DNA of 64,000 bases, from the NCBI RefSeq assembly GCF_002865645.1, contig NW_020194643.1, positions 62,001 to 126,000 on the forward strand, written 5' to 3'. Of the stretch, positions 1 through 13,709 are shown one piece after another (the stretch's first letter is position 1; the number at the start of each line of letters is the position of its first letter). The notes beneath the pieces were generated by a model, which worked only from the letters and a program-made list of their open reading frames with translations, had not been told where the DNA came from and ran no database searches. Both the position numbers and the translations under genes were made by a program. Source of the DNA: Hyaloscypha bicolor E. Its lineage: Eukaryota > Ascomycota > Leotiomycetes > Helotiales > Hyaloscyphaceae.

Positions 1-586
1 TTCTTCAGTAGATTGACTGGAGGTGGTGATTCTTCTGGTATAGAGGGCCTAAATAGGTGTCTTGTCAGTCTGTTGTCTGGCAATTCTACTCGTCCAGAAC
101 TTTCACTTGATAGTTTAGTCGGACGGGGTCTTTCTGGCTTAGGATTAGTGCTCAATAGAGATGGCTCCTCTAATATTAGAGAGAGGCCCCGTGAGCTGTA
201 TCTTGTCCAGTTAAATATAGAGTCGTGTCGTGCTTCAGTAGTGTAACTTGGCAGCTGTTCTTCTATCCCTATACTAGAGTAGTAGTAGTAATAGACCTCT
301 ATAACAAGTTGGTATGGTAAGCGTAATAGCATCTTATTAATGGTTTTTGTATATTATAGGCGTGAGCAGATACCGGGTTTAGGAGCCTATCCTAGTGCGA
401 GCAGATAAAGCTTATAATACCTTAATAAACGATGTTTGTAATAGAGGGAACAGATGTGCTCTGAGATCTAGTAGCTAATAGAACCAGCAGGTACTATAAA
501 ATGACAGGAACTTCTATAGGATCGTCCTCCATAGTCCATTCGGAATATCACCTAGTTAGTTCCTATTAACATTTGTATGGTAATAT
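1..586. other. Left-edge repeat-like stretch, no confident gene
   Basis: Bases 1-250 are less AT-rich than what follows and are open on both strands. The minus-strand reading is proline- and serine-rich and runs off the left edge, which would fit the linker part of a transposon polyprotein, but no domain is visible. Bases 250-586 are AT-rich with no open frame and hold only short repeated words (gagcagata occurs twice near 365-405). No gene is supported. Confidence 0.3.
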
Positions 587-889
587 TGTGGGAGGGAAAC
601 TGCGACAAGACAAAAACCCATATAAAGTATACCAGAGCGCAAAACGTGACTTAATAGCAAAATAACAAATCAAAAGCGTAAATAGTAAAGTATAAATAGT
701 ATATAGTATATAAAAGCTTAATTAATTAAATACTCATAAAGGATTATTCTCTAAGTCTATAGAAAAACCAGCTTTCTTATATGATTTCCGCAAGTCACGT
801 ATAAAAGGCCGCGGCCTTTACTATATAACCTAAACCTTAAAACTGCTAAAATAATACGATTTTCGACGAGTATAGCCTGCCATACTATA
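587..889 (-). repeat. 3' LTR of the retrotransposon
   Basis: This copy aligns over its whole length with 13407-13709, offset by 12820 bases. The differences seen are nearly all C/T or G/A, and this copy is the more AT-rich of the two near its right end, where the expected terminal CA has become TA. On the interior side the minus strand has a short purine run (around 891-905) that could be the remnant polypurine tract. Confidence 0.88.
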
Positions 890-929
890 TCCGACCCTCT
901 ATTTATTTGTACTTATCCCTTAAGTACCA

Positions 930-3649
930 AAAATAATAGAAAAATCCTACTCAGAGTCCGAAATAACGAAATATTTAGGATCTTCCTTTATTAGTTAATC
1001 TAACTTCTCCTCCGTATACCTAAAATAAGACTTATTACCCTTAAATAGTCTTATTTCATACTCCCGAACTTGCTTAAAGGTAATCCGAACCCGCTTAGCT
1101 ATATTCTTATACTAAATCCGATATAGTTCTCTATATTAATTAGTATCTGCCTTTAACTATTACTTAATTTCTGCCTTTACTATAGGGTATTAAGGAGGCT
1201 TATTATAGTAAATCATATTATAAATCGTACTAATATACTCTAAACAGATAGTTTCTTTAAATTTCGTATTATCTGCTATATTCTTAAATTAATCTTTAAT
1301 AAAAGAAGAAAGCTCTAGATAAGAGGCTTTAATAACCTTATAGGAGACTTCATTTTCGTATATTTTATTCTTAATAGTAACTAGATTTATAGGAACTATA
1401 GTAAAAGGCCTATTAAATAGTAAATTATTATTAAGCTATTCTTTAATTTATATATTATCCGAGAATTAATACTTTCTTATAATTTCAGACTTATAAATTA
1501 CCTAGCTAAAGGTATTTATTTATCTAGTTAAATAGATTATACTTGGAATCTTTTCTTCTATTATTTTTAGTAAATACTTGCCTATTTCCTTAGCTATTTC
1601 TGGCTTAAATTTATTAGAAATAGAAAAGTAATTAATGTTTTTAAAGAACTTCTTATTAAAGATAGTAGCCTTCTTATAGTCCATAAGAAAAATATAGCTA
1701 ATATTCTAATACTTTTTACTAAAATAAAATTTGCTATTTAAAGCTTTAGTAATAGCTAGATCTTTAGTATTACCTTTATATTAATTATAATTAATATTTC
1801 TAGGAGTAAAGTATTAGGCTAGCTAAGAGTAAGTAACTAGATAGATAAAATACTTACTTAATATCTCGTGAAATCCGAGCTATATTAATAGATCTGCTAT
1901 TAAAAGTTAAGAGGCTAAGGTAAAATAGCTATTACTAAGATCTTTATATATTAATATATTATTTTTTTAGAGATAGAACTATAGTATTTCTATTTCTTTT
2001 ATTAAGAGCTCTTAAATACTAAGCTTCTTAATTTACTTTAGATAATTCTTCTTATAAATATAGCTATTTATACCCATATTAGTAGTACTAGACTCAGGAA
2101 TAGAGACTATAGTATTAAATTAGAGCTATAGATTAGGGTAGAATTAATTAGAAATATAGTACTTGTATTTATATTTCTTAATTTCTTAGTTTTTAAAAAA
2201 GAATTCTCGTATCTTCTTATTTACTCAAGTAATAGAAACATGCTTCTTGCCTTTAGTAACTTTATAGATCTTAGTAATTACCTTTAGAATATTCTTAATC
2301 TCTTATATATTAATAGAGAAAGCATTAGTAAGTTATTAAGTATATATTATATAAAAAGCTTTAAAAAATTCATTATTAATCCTATAATATTCTTACTTAA
2401 AAATAGGTCTCATAATACTATTATATATTTTCTTAAAGATATATTTATCTTACTAAGCAAGTATTAATTTCTATTTAGCTAATATCTTATAGGTATATTA
2501 AATGCCTTTATTAAGTTCTCCGGATTTAATACCTTTAGTTTTCTGCTTCTTAGTTCTGGGTATAGTTATAGAAGTCTTCTTAGATAATGTTTTTCTTTTT
2601 AAAATAAAGGATTCTTTTTTGCTTTTTGCTATTTTACTAACTTTATACTTAGTCTAGTATTTAGATTTCTACTATTTATTAGAAGTCTTAGATTTAGCTT
2701 ATTCTTTATTCTTACTAGGTTCTTCTTATCTAGTTATACTAGTTTTACTAGTTTTACTAGTTCTACTAGCTTTATTAGTAGTTTTCTTACTAGGCTCTAC
2801 TAAATTAGCTTCATTTTTCTTAGCTAGATCCGGTTAAATTAAAGCTAAAATTATAATAAGAGCCCATTTTTTAGACTTATTTCGGAAAGTAGGAAAAGGC
2901 TTATTACTATAAATTCCCTTAATTAGAATTCCGGAAGTATTAAAGATATATTATCTAGCTTTGAGGTTATTAGCTAATAGTAGTTTAAACTCTAATTCTC
3001 TATATTCCGAAATAGCTTTAGTATACTTAAATACCTTAGTAATATCTAATTTAGTAAATATACTAGTATTCTAATACTTCTTATTCTTAATATATTCTAA
3101 AGTAGCTTTATTAATTAACTAAATAGCTTTATATACTAAAGCTTTTGTTTTAAAAAAAGAATATAACTTCTTATAGATATTCTTATTAAGATTATTATAG
3201 ATATTATTAATATATTAGCTAAAAGCTTTACTATATAATATAATTCTATTCTGACTCTTAATATTAAGACTATTTACTATAGTCTTAATCTTATTAAGCT
3301 TCTCTTATCTGCTTTTAGAAATGCCTTTAATAATATTCTCGAATTTCTTATTATTAGTTTAGTAATTCTTTAGTTCTTCCTTAGTTAATTCTAGTCTAGT
3401 TCCGTTTCTAATAAAGGTTTTCTATTTTAAGAGCTTATTATATATACTATTTAGCTTATCTAGGACATTTATATTAAATTCGGTAATTATAGCTATCTTT
3501 TCTGGTATTAATAAGCCTTTTATAATTACCTAAGCTTCTTTAATACTTTAAACTTTAATACTATTAATCTATAGGCTTTTAATAATACTATGGCTTATAA
3601 GAACTAGCTATTATACTTTACTAATTTAAGAAATCTGTTTTTTAGTCAT
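930..3649 (-). pseudogene. Ghost of an extra ORF downstream of pol in the retrotransposon
   Basis: From an ATG at 3649 to about 930 the minus strand keeps one coherent frame for roughly 900 codons if TAA/TAG are read as glutamine or tryptophan codons hit by RIP. The reading is rich in Lys, Ile, Asn and Leu, as expected after G-to-A and C-to-T change. Blocks such as EELKNYQTNNKKFENIIKG and a basic Ser/Thr/Lys-rich linker near 2650-2800 look protein-like. No known domain was recognised. It lies between the integrase and the 3' LTR, where some gypsy elements carry an additional gene. Its end near 930 is uncertain. Confidence 0.45.
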
Positions 3650-5899
3650 TTTATTATTCTTAATAGGTTATAAAGGTATTATTAATATAATAGTTATAGG
3701 TTATAGAATTAAAGGTTCTCGAGATTACGAGAATTTCTTTTAAGTATATTCTAAAATAAAAAGTAAATTAAAATAGTCTTAGATTATATAAATATATTAT
3801 ATATATTTGAGTTTTTCTTTCTTTCTAGTAAAAAAACAAAGCTAAAATAGTAGTATATATAATAGGAAAAGTAGGTATAATAATTAGGTATATTTAAGGT
3901 AATATAGTTATAAATTAGGAATAATTATAAAAAGTAAAATATAGAATTAGGCTTCTATTATAAAAAAGAATATAAATATATATATTTAAGAAAATAATTA
4001 AGATAAGTTAGACTAAATAGTAATAATAGGGAAATAAGAAAGTAATATAATAGAAATATAGATATAATAATAGTATCTAAAATATTAGAATATAGAAGGA
4101 AATAATAAAATTTTTATAATATAGGTATATTCTAACTTCTTATTTATTTAAAGATATTTCTATTAATTTAAAAAATAGTATAAAAAAAAAGAAATAATAT
4201 AGGAAATATATAAAAAATAAAATATATAAATATACTAAAGATATTAGAGAAAATATAAAATAAATATTAATAAAAAAAGAATTAGAATAATAGAATTAAG
4301 AAATAATTTAAAATAAAATATTACTTCTTTCGAAACTAATCTATATCTCTTCTAAAAGCTAATTATATTTATTTAGTACTTATTAGAATTAACTTTAAAT
4401 AATATAAAACTATTTAGTTATTTGGGACTTTAAAGTAATATTTATATTAATAAAGGTAATACTAAAGGTATTAGAGTATATAGAAAAGAAAACTATAAGA
4501 TAGTATAAATAGGGTTTATAGTATTATTATTAAGTTTGGAATAGTTAATATTAAAGTTAATATAGAATATAAAAAGATTAGGTATTCCGAATTAGTATTA
4601 AGGATATAGGAATTATTTAAATAATATTTAATAATAAGAAATAGATTAATAATAAGAATTAGTAAATTATACTAGCTTTTTAAAAAAGTAATTAGTTTCT
4701 GGTAATAAAATAGTATCTTAATTAGGAAATAGGTTTTATATAAAAGAAGTTCTTTTTATATAAAAATAGGAATATATAATATACTAACTAAGCCTTAGTA
4801 TAAGTTTTAAGAATAGCTATAGTTATATTAAAGAGAAAGTGGGTTTTCTAATATAAGATAGGCTTTAAATAAGCAGATCTAGTTTATCTAATATCTAATA
4901 AATTCCTAGAATTATATATTATTAAGTATTTTCGGAAATAACTATTAGATTTAATAAGGTTTCTCTTTTCTTTTATAGGGCTTCTAGTTTAGCTATTTCG
5001 TTTATATATAACTCCTAATTAGGAAGTTTATTTAAGTATTATAAGGAAACTTATAATAGTAATTCAAGTTAAAGTTAAGATCTATAAATATTATAATCGA
5101 GCTTTAGACTAGTATAAGCCGCAAGAATAGCTAGTTAAAAAGGTAAGTAGAGCCTTTAAAAGGTTTCTAGTTTAATAAAATACATATAAAAGACTTTTTT
5201 CTTTTTTCTTTTCTTTTCCTAATTTTAAATATAGCTACTATTTATTATTATAGTTCAGAATTAAGAATTCGTAAAATAACTTCTTAATTCCCTATTTATT
5301 TTTATACTAAAAGAAATTCTTTATATTTAATTCCCAAGATCTAGTAATAGAATTTCATATATTAAGAATACTATCTAATAGTAATAATTAGATAATAATA
5401 AGAAATAAGTAATAGTAAAGCTTATCTGATTTCTAGAATAATAGTCTAATAATAATATTTTCTAAAGGTTATAAATATTAGTTAAAAGAAAAAATAAAAG
5501 ATATATAAAGAATTAAATATAATAAGCTTTATTTTAAATTAAGAAAAGCTCTTATTATTAGATACTTTCTTCTAATTCTTTATAAAAAAAACATATTTTA
5601 CTTTCTCTAATTCCGGTAACTCTAGAATATATATAATAATACTAATAGCTTTCTTAATCTCCTAAGTACTATTTTACTTATAGTACTTTATAACTATTTC
5701 TCTTTCTAGTTCTATATCTGTTTTAAAATATTTATTTATAGGTATATACTTATTATTAACTTTATTTTTAGGGAAATACTAGAATTTATTTCTTTTAATA
5801 AATTACTTAAATTAATTCCCGATATATATTCTTTAGAATATAATACTATTAAGTTCTTCTAATATATAGTATTCTTTTAGTTAATTCATATATCTTATT

Positions 5900-7020
5900 T
5901 TATATAGGCTAAGCTAGTAATATAGTAGCTTTATATTCCTTAACTTGTTTTAATTTATTAATTTAATATTATATATAAGAACTAGATTCTTTTCGGAAAT
6001 AGGCTTTAAATAAATCTAGTAAGTAATATTAAATTATTTCTTTCTTTTTTAGTATCTTCTATTTTTCTTTATTCTAGCTTCTTTAATATCTTTATTTCTT
6101 ATTTATATTTGCTTTATATATATCTCTAGAAGTATTTCTTTATTATAGACTTTATCTTATCTAAGTATTCTCTAGATTAGAAAGCATATTTCTATAAATA
6201 GTACTATTTTCTTATTATATATTTATATAAAAGGAAATAAATCTAATTAGTTTATATATAGTAATTTAATTAGTAAATAGAATATATAGTAATAAATTTA
6301 CCTAAGGCTTCTTTTTATTTATTATAAGTATTATAAGTACTTAAATAATTAGTTAATATTCTTTTTTAATTATATTATTTCCTTTAGAATTATAGGCTAA
6401 AATAATAATTCTATTAATTCCTAGCTTATTAAGTTCCTGAATTATTATTTCTTTGAATTCCGATTTGCTATTTACCTTAAGTTACCTAAATAAACCATAT
6501 TTATAAATAATTTCTTCCTAAATAAATTTAGTAATTTTCTTACTAGTTAGGTTCTTTAAAGATCTAGCTTTAATTTATTATAAAAAGTTATCTCTAGTAA
6601 TAACTAATAAGTTATATTCTTTATAGTCTAGTAGTTTAATTATATTAATCCTAAGGTAATAGAAAAGAAATATAGCTTTTATTAAATATAGAGCTTTTTC
6701 TTATTTTCTTTTACTCTTATACTAATAGACCTTATAGGTATTAATATACTTCTATATATAATTATAGTAATCTTCCTAGTAATAATAGCTAGTTATTAAA
6801 TAAAAGATATTTTCTTTTCTAGTATATCTAATCTTATTATATAGCTCTTTAATAATAATTTCCCTTTACTTTTAATTATTAATAATAAATTAAGATAAAT
6901 ATATTTTAGATATAACTTTCTATAGTAATTAATCTCTTATACTATAATTTAAAGCTTCTTTATTTAATTTTCGAAACTTGGCTCTAGATATTTCTTCTAA
7001 TCTAAAAAGTATTATAAGAT
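5900..7020 (-). pseudogene. Integrase remnant of the gypsy pol
   Basis: Downstream of the reverse transcriptase on the minus strand, a frame with TAA/TAG in glutamine positions reads like fungal gypsy integrase: YFLDRRKYLEPSF near 7010, a block like KNLTSKKITKFI, then KVNSKSEFK and GNNIIKK. In active relatives these last two are VDGGPEFK and GNGMIERGH. The second catalytic aspartate is now Asn (6470-6472) and the glutamate is now Lys (6365-6367), both G-to-A changes. I could not place the first aspartate with confidence. Order reverse transcriptase then integrase supports the Ty3/gypsy class. Confidence 0.72.
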
Positions 7021-8149
7021 ATTATATAATATTTTAGTATTATTCGAAATAGCTATTATCTAAGAAATCTAGTAAAATAGTTAGGTTATTAAGTAAAGTA
7101 TATAAGTTAGTATTATTATTTACTATTTTACTAGTAGTTATATATAAAAAGTTATAGCCTTTATTATATAACTTTCGGATTTTATTATTTTTTAATATTA
7201 CTAATTTGCTTCTAGATATAATAAGGCTTTAATTATTAATTTCTAGTAACTAAATACTATTATTTAAATATCTAGTAAAGGTTTTAGGAATTGGATTTCT
7301 CAAAATAATATTATATAACTAAACCGGAACTACTTTCTTTATCTGAATTTTCTATCTAATAAGTACTATTCTAATAGTATTAAGCTCTATTACTAACTAT
7401 TTATTAATATCTTTATTATTTTCGGTATTACTTTCTTATTATAAATATCTTAATAATCTATTAGTAATAATATATTTAATTCCTTTAATATACTTAACTT
7501 TAAAGTCAAATAACTAAATTCATACTAGCTAGTAAATAACTAGAGCTTTAGAAAAATCTATAGCTACTTTACTTAGCTATATAACAAATATATTAGTATC
7601 TAGTTTAAGAATAAAGTAAACTTTATATAGCCAGAATTATACTTTCTATAAATATTTTACTAGTTCTTGGTATTCTTTTTTAGTAATATTATATTTCTAT
7701 TTAGTATTATTTTAGATTCCAGACTTATATTATATAACTTTCTTTTTTCCTTTATTATTATATTAACTAAGAATTGCGCCTTATTTATTTAGGCTAGTAT
7801 TTATTACTAATATAATTATTCCCTAATCTTTTAATAGATTATAGTATAACTTATAAAGTATTAGAGCTATAGTAAGCTTTTCTTAAAAGATTTATATAGT
7901 TTGCTTTTATTTATTATCCTAGTTCTATATTATATTCTTCCTTATTAAATAATAAATAGATTTAGTAATAATTATAAAGCCTTTAATCTAAATATAATAA
8001 TAAATAATAATTCTAATAAATACCTTATCTTTAGTTATATTATTATAATATTTCTATTTTAAGATCTTAGTAATTCCTAAACTTAAAGAGCTTCTTCTAA
8101 ATACTTTATAAATAAAGCTAATAATAACTATATTATTATAATAGAACTA

Positions 8150-8720
8150 TAATTTTTCTCTTATATTAGCTCTGGCTTATTTAATTCTATCTAAAGTTAT
8201 ATCTAGGTTTTAAAAGTATTTGAATATAAAATACCGAATTTCGGGTAAAATAAGCTATTTATTATACTTTATATAAGGTTCCTTAACTTTAATATTATTA
8301 ATAAATAATATAGTAATTTTAGGAAATAAATTCTCTAAAATAGTTATAATAACTTATATAAACTATATAACGGAATTAGTAGTTTCCTAAGGTAATATAG
8401 TTATTCTTAATAGTTCCAGAGGTATTATAAATATAATTAAATCTCTATTATAAATATCTAGTATAAGTTAATTATATCTAGAAAAGAAATTAATTAGAAA
8501 AGTATAAGTATATCTAGTAAATTTCTTTAAGATCTTATTAGTAAATAGAAATAAGTTAGTATCTTATAGGATTACTAAATTCATTTTTATAGTAGTATTA
8601 ATTAGTCTATAAGTTCTAGTAACCTTTTTTATAATTAAGAACTATAAATTCCGGTAAGGTTTATTATATTTCTTAAGAACTTTATAATTTAGGTATTTTA
8701 ATAGTATTTTTACTATTACT
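8150..8720 (-). pseudogene. Reverse transcriptase remnant of the gypsy pol
   Basis: Reading the minus strand gives a recognisable fungal gypsy reverse transcriptase: a VTRTYRLIN-like strand (RLVNDAQPVN in relatives), then the block INFFSRYNQL (if one TAA is read as glutamine), then RDLIIFITPLELLR. The catalytic motif reads FINNIKVKEP instead of F(V)DDIGVKGP. The two catalytic aspartates have become asparagines (codons 8297-8299 and 8294-8296, GAY to AAT), which G-to-A change explains. Several in-frame TAA codons sit where glutamine is expected. The enzyme is dead. Edges are approximate. Confidence 0.8.
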
Positions 8721-11700
8721 AGTACTAGAGCTTTAGGATATAAGAAATTCTTTTCTTATTAGGCTTTATATTTAATAGTCTTAATTAGAATAAGTAGGCT
8801 AATATTCTTATAAACTTTTCCTATTTCTTTCTAATTAAATATAATTATATCTTTTTAATTAATTATTAATTCTTGAAATATAGCTAGTTTCTTTTTCTAG
8901 AACTAATTACTAATATCTAATTATTTAAAATATTCTGAAATAAATTATAAATCTCTTAAAATAGCTAATATTCTTAGTAAAAAGTAATTCTTATATTTCC
9001 TAGTATATTTCTATAAATATTCTCTAGTTTTAGATCTCTTAAACTAGTTTAAATATTTACTAGGGCCTTCTTTAGTTCTATTATTAGTATTTACTAGTTA
9101 AACTTTCTTATTCTTTATTTTATATATTTCTATAACTAGAAATAGACTATAGTTATTATTCTTTTCTTTAAAAGCTATAGCTATTTTCTCTAGTATTCTT
9201 TTTATCTAATTTCCGGAATTTATAACTTTCTTACTTAGCTTTTTCCTAATTAGATATAAAGAGTATTTTTTTATCTAGTATTTTAATATATTTTCCTTAA
9301 GTTCCTATATATTTCAGAATTCTTTCTAGTCTTAAATTTAATATTTCTTAGTTTTAAGAATATATTTCTTTATTATTAGGAAATACTATTTTATTTCTTT
9401 TTTAGAAATATTTTTACTTAATACTTTTTTTACTTCTTTTTCTATTAATTCCGGAATAACTCTTAATAATACTCTAATTAGAGTCTTTTCTGTTTTAGTT
9501 TCTCTAAAAATATTATTAATTTCCTAAACTTCTAAACCCAAAATAAAAGAATTTATAAGAAATTCTGGTATTTTTCTATTTCTCCTAATATTACTACTAG
9601 TTATAATACCAGACTTTATTTTTTCTTTTTACTTTTAGTTTCCTATTTTATCTTACTTAATTCCTTAATTCTAGAAACTTAGTACTTTTAAATTATTACT
9701 TTCTTTTACTTTCCGGTATTCTTTAAAAATAAAATAATTATAATAATATAGGTATTCTAGTTATTTTTAGGATTAGTAAATCTTTTATCTTATAAACTAT
9801 TACTTTTATATATAATATTTATTTTTATTTTTACTAAGAATAATTAACTAAATAGGATTTTTAAAGTCTCTTTAACTAGAAAGAATATATCTTTATATTT
9901 TACTTTATTTATAACCTTAGCTTTAAGCTTTATTATTCCTATAAATCCAAATTCTGCCCTAATAATAATAGATATTTAATAATCTATAGTATTATATATT
10001 ATTTTACTAATATTTCTAGAAATCTTTTTAGAGAAAATATTAACTTTAGCTCTAGTATTAATTATTTCTTTATATTTAATATTTCTTTAAGGTTTTCAAA
10101 ATATAAACTAGAGATATAAAGCTTATATAATATATTTATAAACTAGTAATATCCGAATATTAATACTATTACCTTTAAATTAAATAATTCTATTAATATT
10201 AGATACCTGAACTAGTATTTCTAATTTCTTAAATATTCTATCTATTATATAAGCCATAGCTACTAGTTCTATAGATCTTCTAGTATATCTAATTATACTT
10301 AATATAATAGTATTTTCTATTTATAAAATAGTAAAATAAGAAGTATTATTCTTAATTTATTAATTCTAAAATATAATAGCTAGATCTAGCGTTTTTAAGA
10401 TATTAATAAGTATTCTTATTTCTTTCTAAGTCTTTGGAAATAGAATAATTACTTTCTTTAGTAATTTTATTAGAATATTATTAATTTCAGGAATTCTATA
10501 CTTATTATAATTAAGAATATATTAGATCCCTAATTTATTCTATTTATTTCCGGAAGTATTAATATCTATATTCTTAGCTAGGCTATTCTCTTATTTATTA
10601 TTTCTTAAAATAGTATTCTTCTAACTTCTTATATAAAATAGCTTCTTTTCTGCTTTAGCTCGTTTTCGGAAAACCTCTTTAACTATTTCTATTTCTTTTC
10701 TCTTTCTTCTTAATAAGAAACCCGTTATAGTATTAATAGAAATACTATTTATAGCCAAATTTTAGTATTATTTATTAATTCCAGAACCTAAAGTATTAGT
10801 AATTTTAATATAATTTCCTCTAAGGCAAAGTAGCTATTTAAATTCCCTAGATATAACTTACTTGCTTTTATATATAGATTCCGGTTAGCTAGTTCTTTTT
10901 TCTCTTTCTTATTTAGTAAACTAGGTATTTCCTATTAATTTCTGGATATTTTTAGGTTAAGTATTTAAGTTATAATTAAATTCTTTTTTTCGGATTTAGG
11001 AAATAATTTAGTTAAACTACTAGTACTTACTAGTAAGAAAAAAGAAAATACTTTCTTATCTAGGCTTAAATAGCCCTTTATATTATCTTCTATTAAATTA
11101 GTAAGTATACCTATAGTTTATAAGTTTTTTTATTAGTAAGTAATAAAACTAAGAAATATAGATATATTCTAGATTAATATTATTATTCTTATTTCTATTA
11201 TAGTATTTATAGCAAATTTGTTTTCTCGGTTCTAGGTTTATATTATAAACTATATTAACTTAAGTAATGTTTTCTAATTATATTTAAGACTAACTTCTTC
11301 TAGAATATAATTATCTAGATTCTTTACCTATTCTAGCTCGATTATTATAGCTACTATAGTATTCTTTATAACCTTTATTACGATTTCTAGTATATTTTTT
11401 TTAAAAACTCGAATTATACTTACTAGATTATTAATACTATTATACTTATTATAGTTAGCTAGGCTATATAAGCAGGCTATAAATATTTTCCCGAATTATA
11501 ATAGTAGCTATATTAAGTTATTTCTATAAGTTCTTTAAAGTTATAGTAATAATAAATAGTTTTTCTAGACTTCTTACTAGCTAGTTAATATTATCTTCTT
11601 TAGGTTTATTACTTTTAGTAGGTTTTATATAATTAGCTATAAACTGAATTCTTCTCTTATTTATACCTATAGTAGCTTTAGGAAATATAATAAGAGAAAC

Positions 11701-13406
11701 TAGTAAGAAATAATCGTTTTCTAGTTTAGGAACTATATTATAAACTATTATATTTAAGTATTCTTATCTAAGTCTAGATATATCTAAGTTATTAGTAATA
11801 TTAAAATAATATTTCTTTTCTTTATACTAATAAAATATTATTACCTTTTTATATATTTTATTATATTTATAAATAGAAATATCTATAGGCTCGAAGTTTA
11901 TATTCTTAAGAATATAATTTCTTACTAAAATAAATAATTCCTTTATAAATTCTCGATACTAAGTAATTTTATTTCTTTCTTTTTTCTTTAGTAATTTCTT
12001 TAATACTTTATTAAATATATTAATATAAGACTTAAATAAGATTCCTTTATTTTAGGCTTATATAATAATCTAATTAAGAAAATCGCAGCTAATTTTGAGT
12101 ATTTCCTAGTTATATTCTCGGAATTCCTTTAGTAAGGCCTTAAAGAACTTAGTTTCCTAGTAATTTCCTAGATTATTAGTATAGTACTCCGGTATAGCCT
12201 TAATCTAATTCTTATAAATAGAAGAAATATAATAGATAATTCTCTCTCTTTTAATATTATTAGAAATATAATAGTTCTTATATATATTTATATACTATTT
12301 TAAGAATATAGAAATATTACTTTCCTAAAACCATAGTATTTTAGGAGCTCCTATAAATAGCAAGTTCAAATCTAATACTAGTATATACTTATTCTTAGTT
12401 ATATTAATCTTAATAATTTCTTCTATAGCTAATTATAGGATTTCTATACCTGAGACTTCTATTAATAATATTTCTAAAGAACTAATTTCCCGTTTAAATA
12501 TATCTTTTAATTTAAGAACCGGAATTAGAGAGAAACCAGTTAATAATAATAGATATAGTCGAGGTTCGAGTTTTAGTATTAGTAGTAATAAAATAATAGC
12601 TTTTCTAGTCTTATTTCTATTACTTATACTTTCTTTCCTGCTTTATTAGCTTAATACCTATAGTATTTTCCCTTAATTTCGCTAAACTAGGTATACCTAT
12701 TAATACTATTAAAGGTAATAAAAATAATAAATATAATTTCGCTAATTTTTCTGACTTTTCTAAATTCTTTTTTCTTTCTTTACTTAGTATCTATTTCTTT
12801 CTCTAAAAGCTTCTCTAATTTATCTATATAATTTCTTATTTCCGATTTCTTTTTAATTCTTATTTCTAATTCTAGTTTACTATTTTATTTAAATTTAAGA
12901 ATATTCTCTCTTTTAGGTATCTTTTTCGGACTTAGAAGCAAGCTTTACTACTAAGATTAAAACTGCTTTAATTCCGGCTTTTACTATAACTAAAAATAAT
13001 ATATAAATTAATAGTATAACTTTATTTCCAAGTACTAAAGTCTAATTCTAACTAAGGTCTAACTTATACTATCTTAGTATAATATTTCTTATTCTATTTC
13101 CTTTACTTCTTTTTCTTCTATAATTAGCCTCTATTTCTACTACCCCTATATACTATACTAGTAACCACATCTTGCGGCTAACCTATATCCAAGTTACTAG
13201 ATATATTAGAAATTAATATAAGATACTGAGATTAATACTTATATATCCTTAATATTTTGGCCTTAGGCTCAAGGTATTATAATAGCCCTTTTCTTCCCTA
13301 ACTTACTAAGCTAATAATCCGCCTTATAGATATCTCTCAGAACTTTATAAGAGTATTACCTTAACTATAAAGTTTCTATTCTTCCTATATTACTTACTAT
13401 AAAATA

Positions 13407-13709
13407 TATGGAAGAGAAACTATAATAAGACAAAAACCTACATAAAGTATACTAGAGTACAAAACGTAACTTAATAGTAAAATAATAAATCAAAAGCGTA
13501 AATAGTAAAGCATAAATAGTATATAGTATATAAAAGCTTAATTAATTAAATACTCATAAAGGATTATTCTCTAAGTTTATAGAAAAACCAGCTTTCTTAT
13601 ATGATTTCTGCAAGTTACGTATAAAAGGCCGCGGCCTTTGCCATGTGACCTAAACCTCAAAACCGCCAAAACAATACGATTTTTGACGAGTACGGCCTGC
13701 CGTACCACA
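13407..13709 (-). repeat. 5' LTR of the retrotransposon
   Basis: This is the partner of 587-889. Its right part (13640-13709) kept its cytosines (CCACA end, gccgcggcctttgcc), while its left end has TATGG where the partner has TGTGG. A tRNA primer-binding site should lie just inside 13407, but the sequence there is too mutated to name a tRNA. Confidence 0.88.

Larger units (their letters stand above)
587..13709 (-). mobile_element. Full-length RIP-mutated Ty3/gypsy-type LTR retrotransposon
   Basis: Two matching 303-bp direct repeats (587-889 and 13407-13709) bound a 12.5-kb interior. The right copy ends CCACA, and the left copy begins TGTGG, so the LTRs carry the expected short inverted ends. 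The 4-bp word ATAT occurs just outside both ends (583-586 and 13710-13713) and is a plausible target duplication. Reverse transcriptase and integrase can be read only on the minus strand, so the 5' LTR is the right one. The interior is extremely AT-rich, most stops are TAA or TAG where glutamine or tryptophan is expected, and no long frame survives. This is the signature of RIP. At 13.1 kb it is long for a fungal gypsy element because about 4 kb lies beyond the integrase. Confidence 0.88.
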
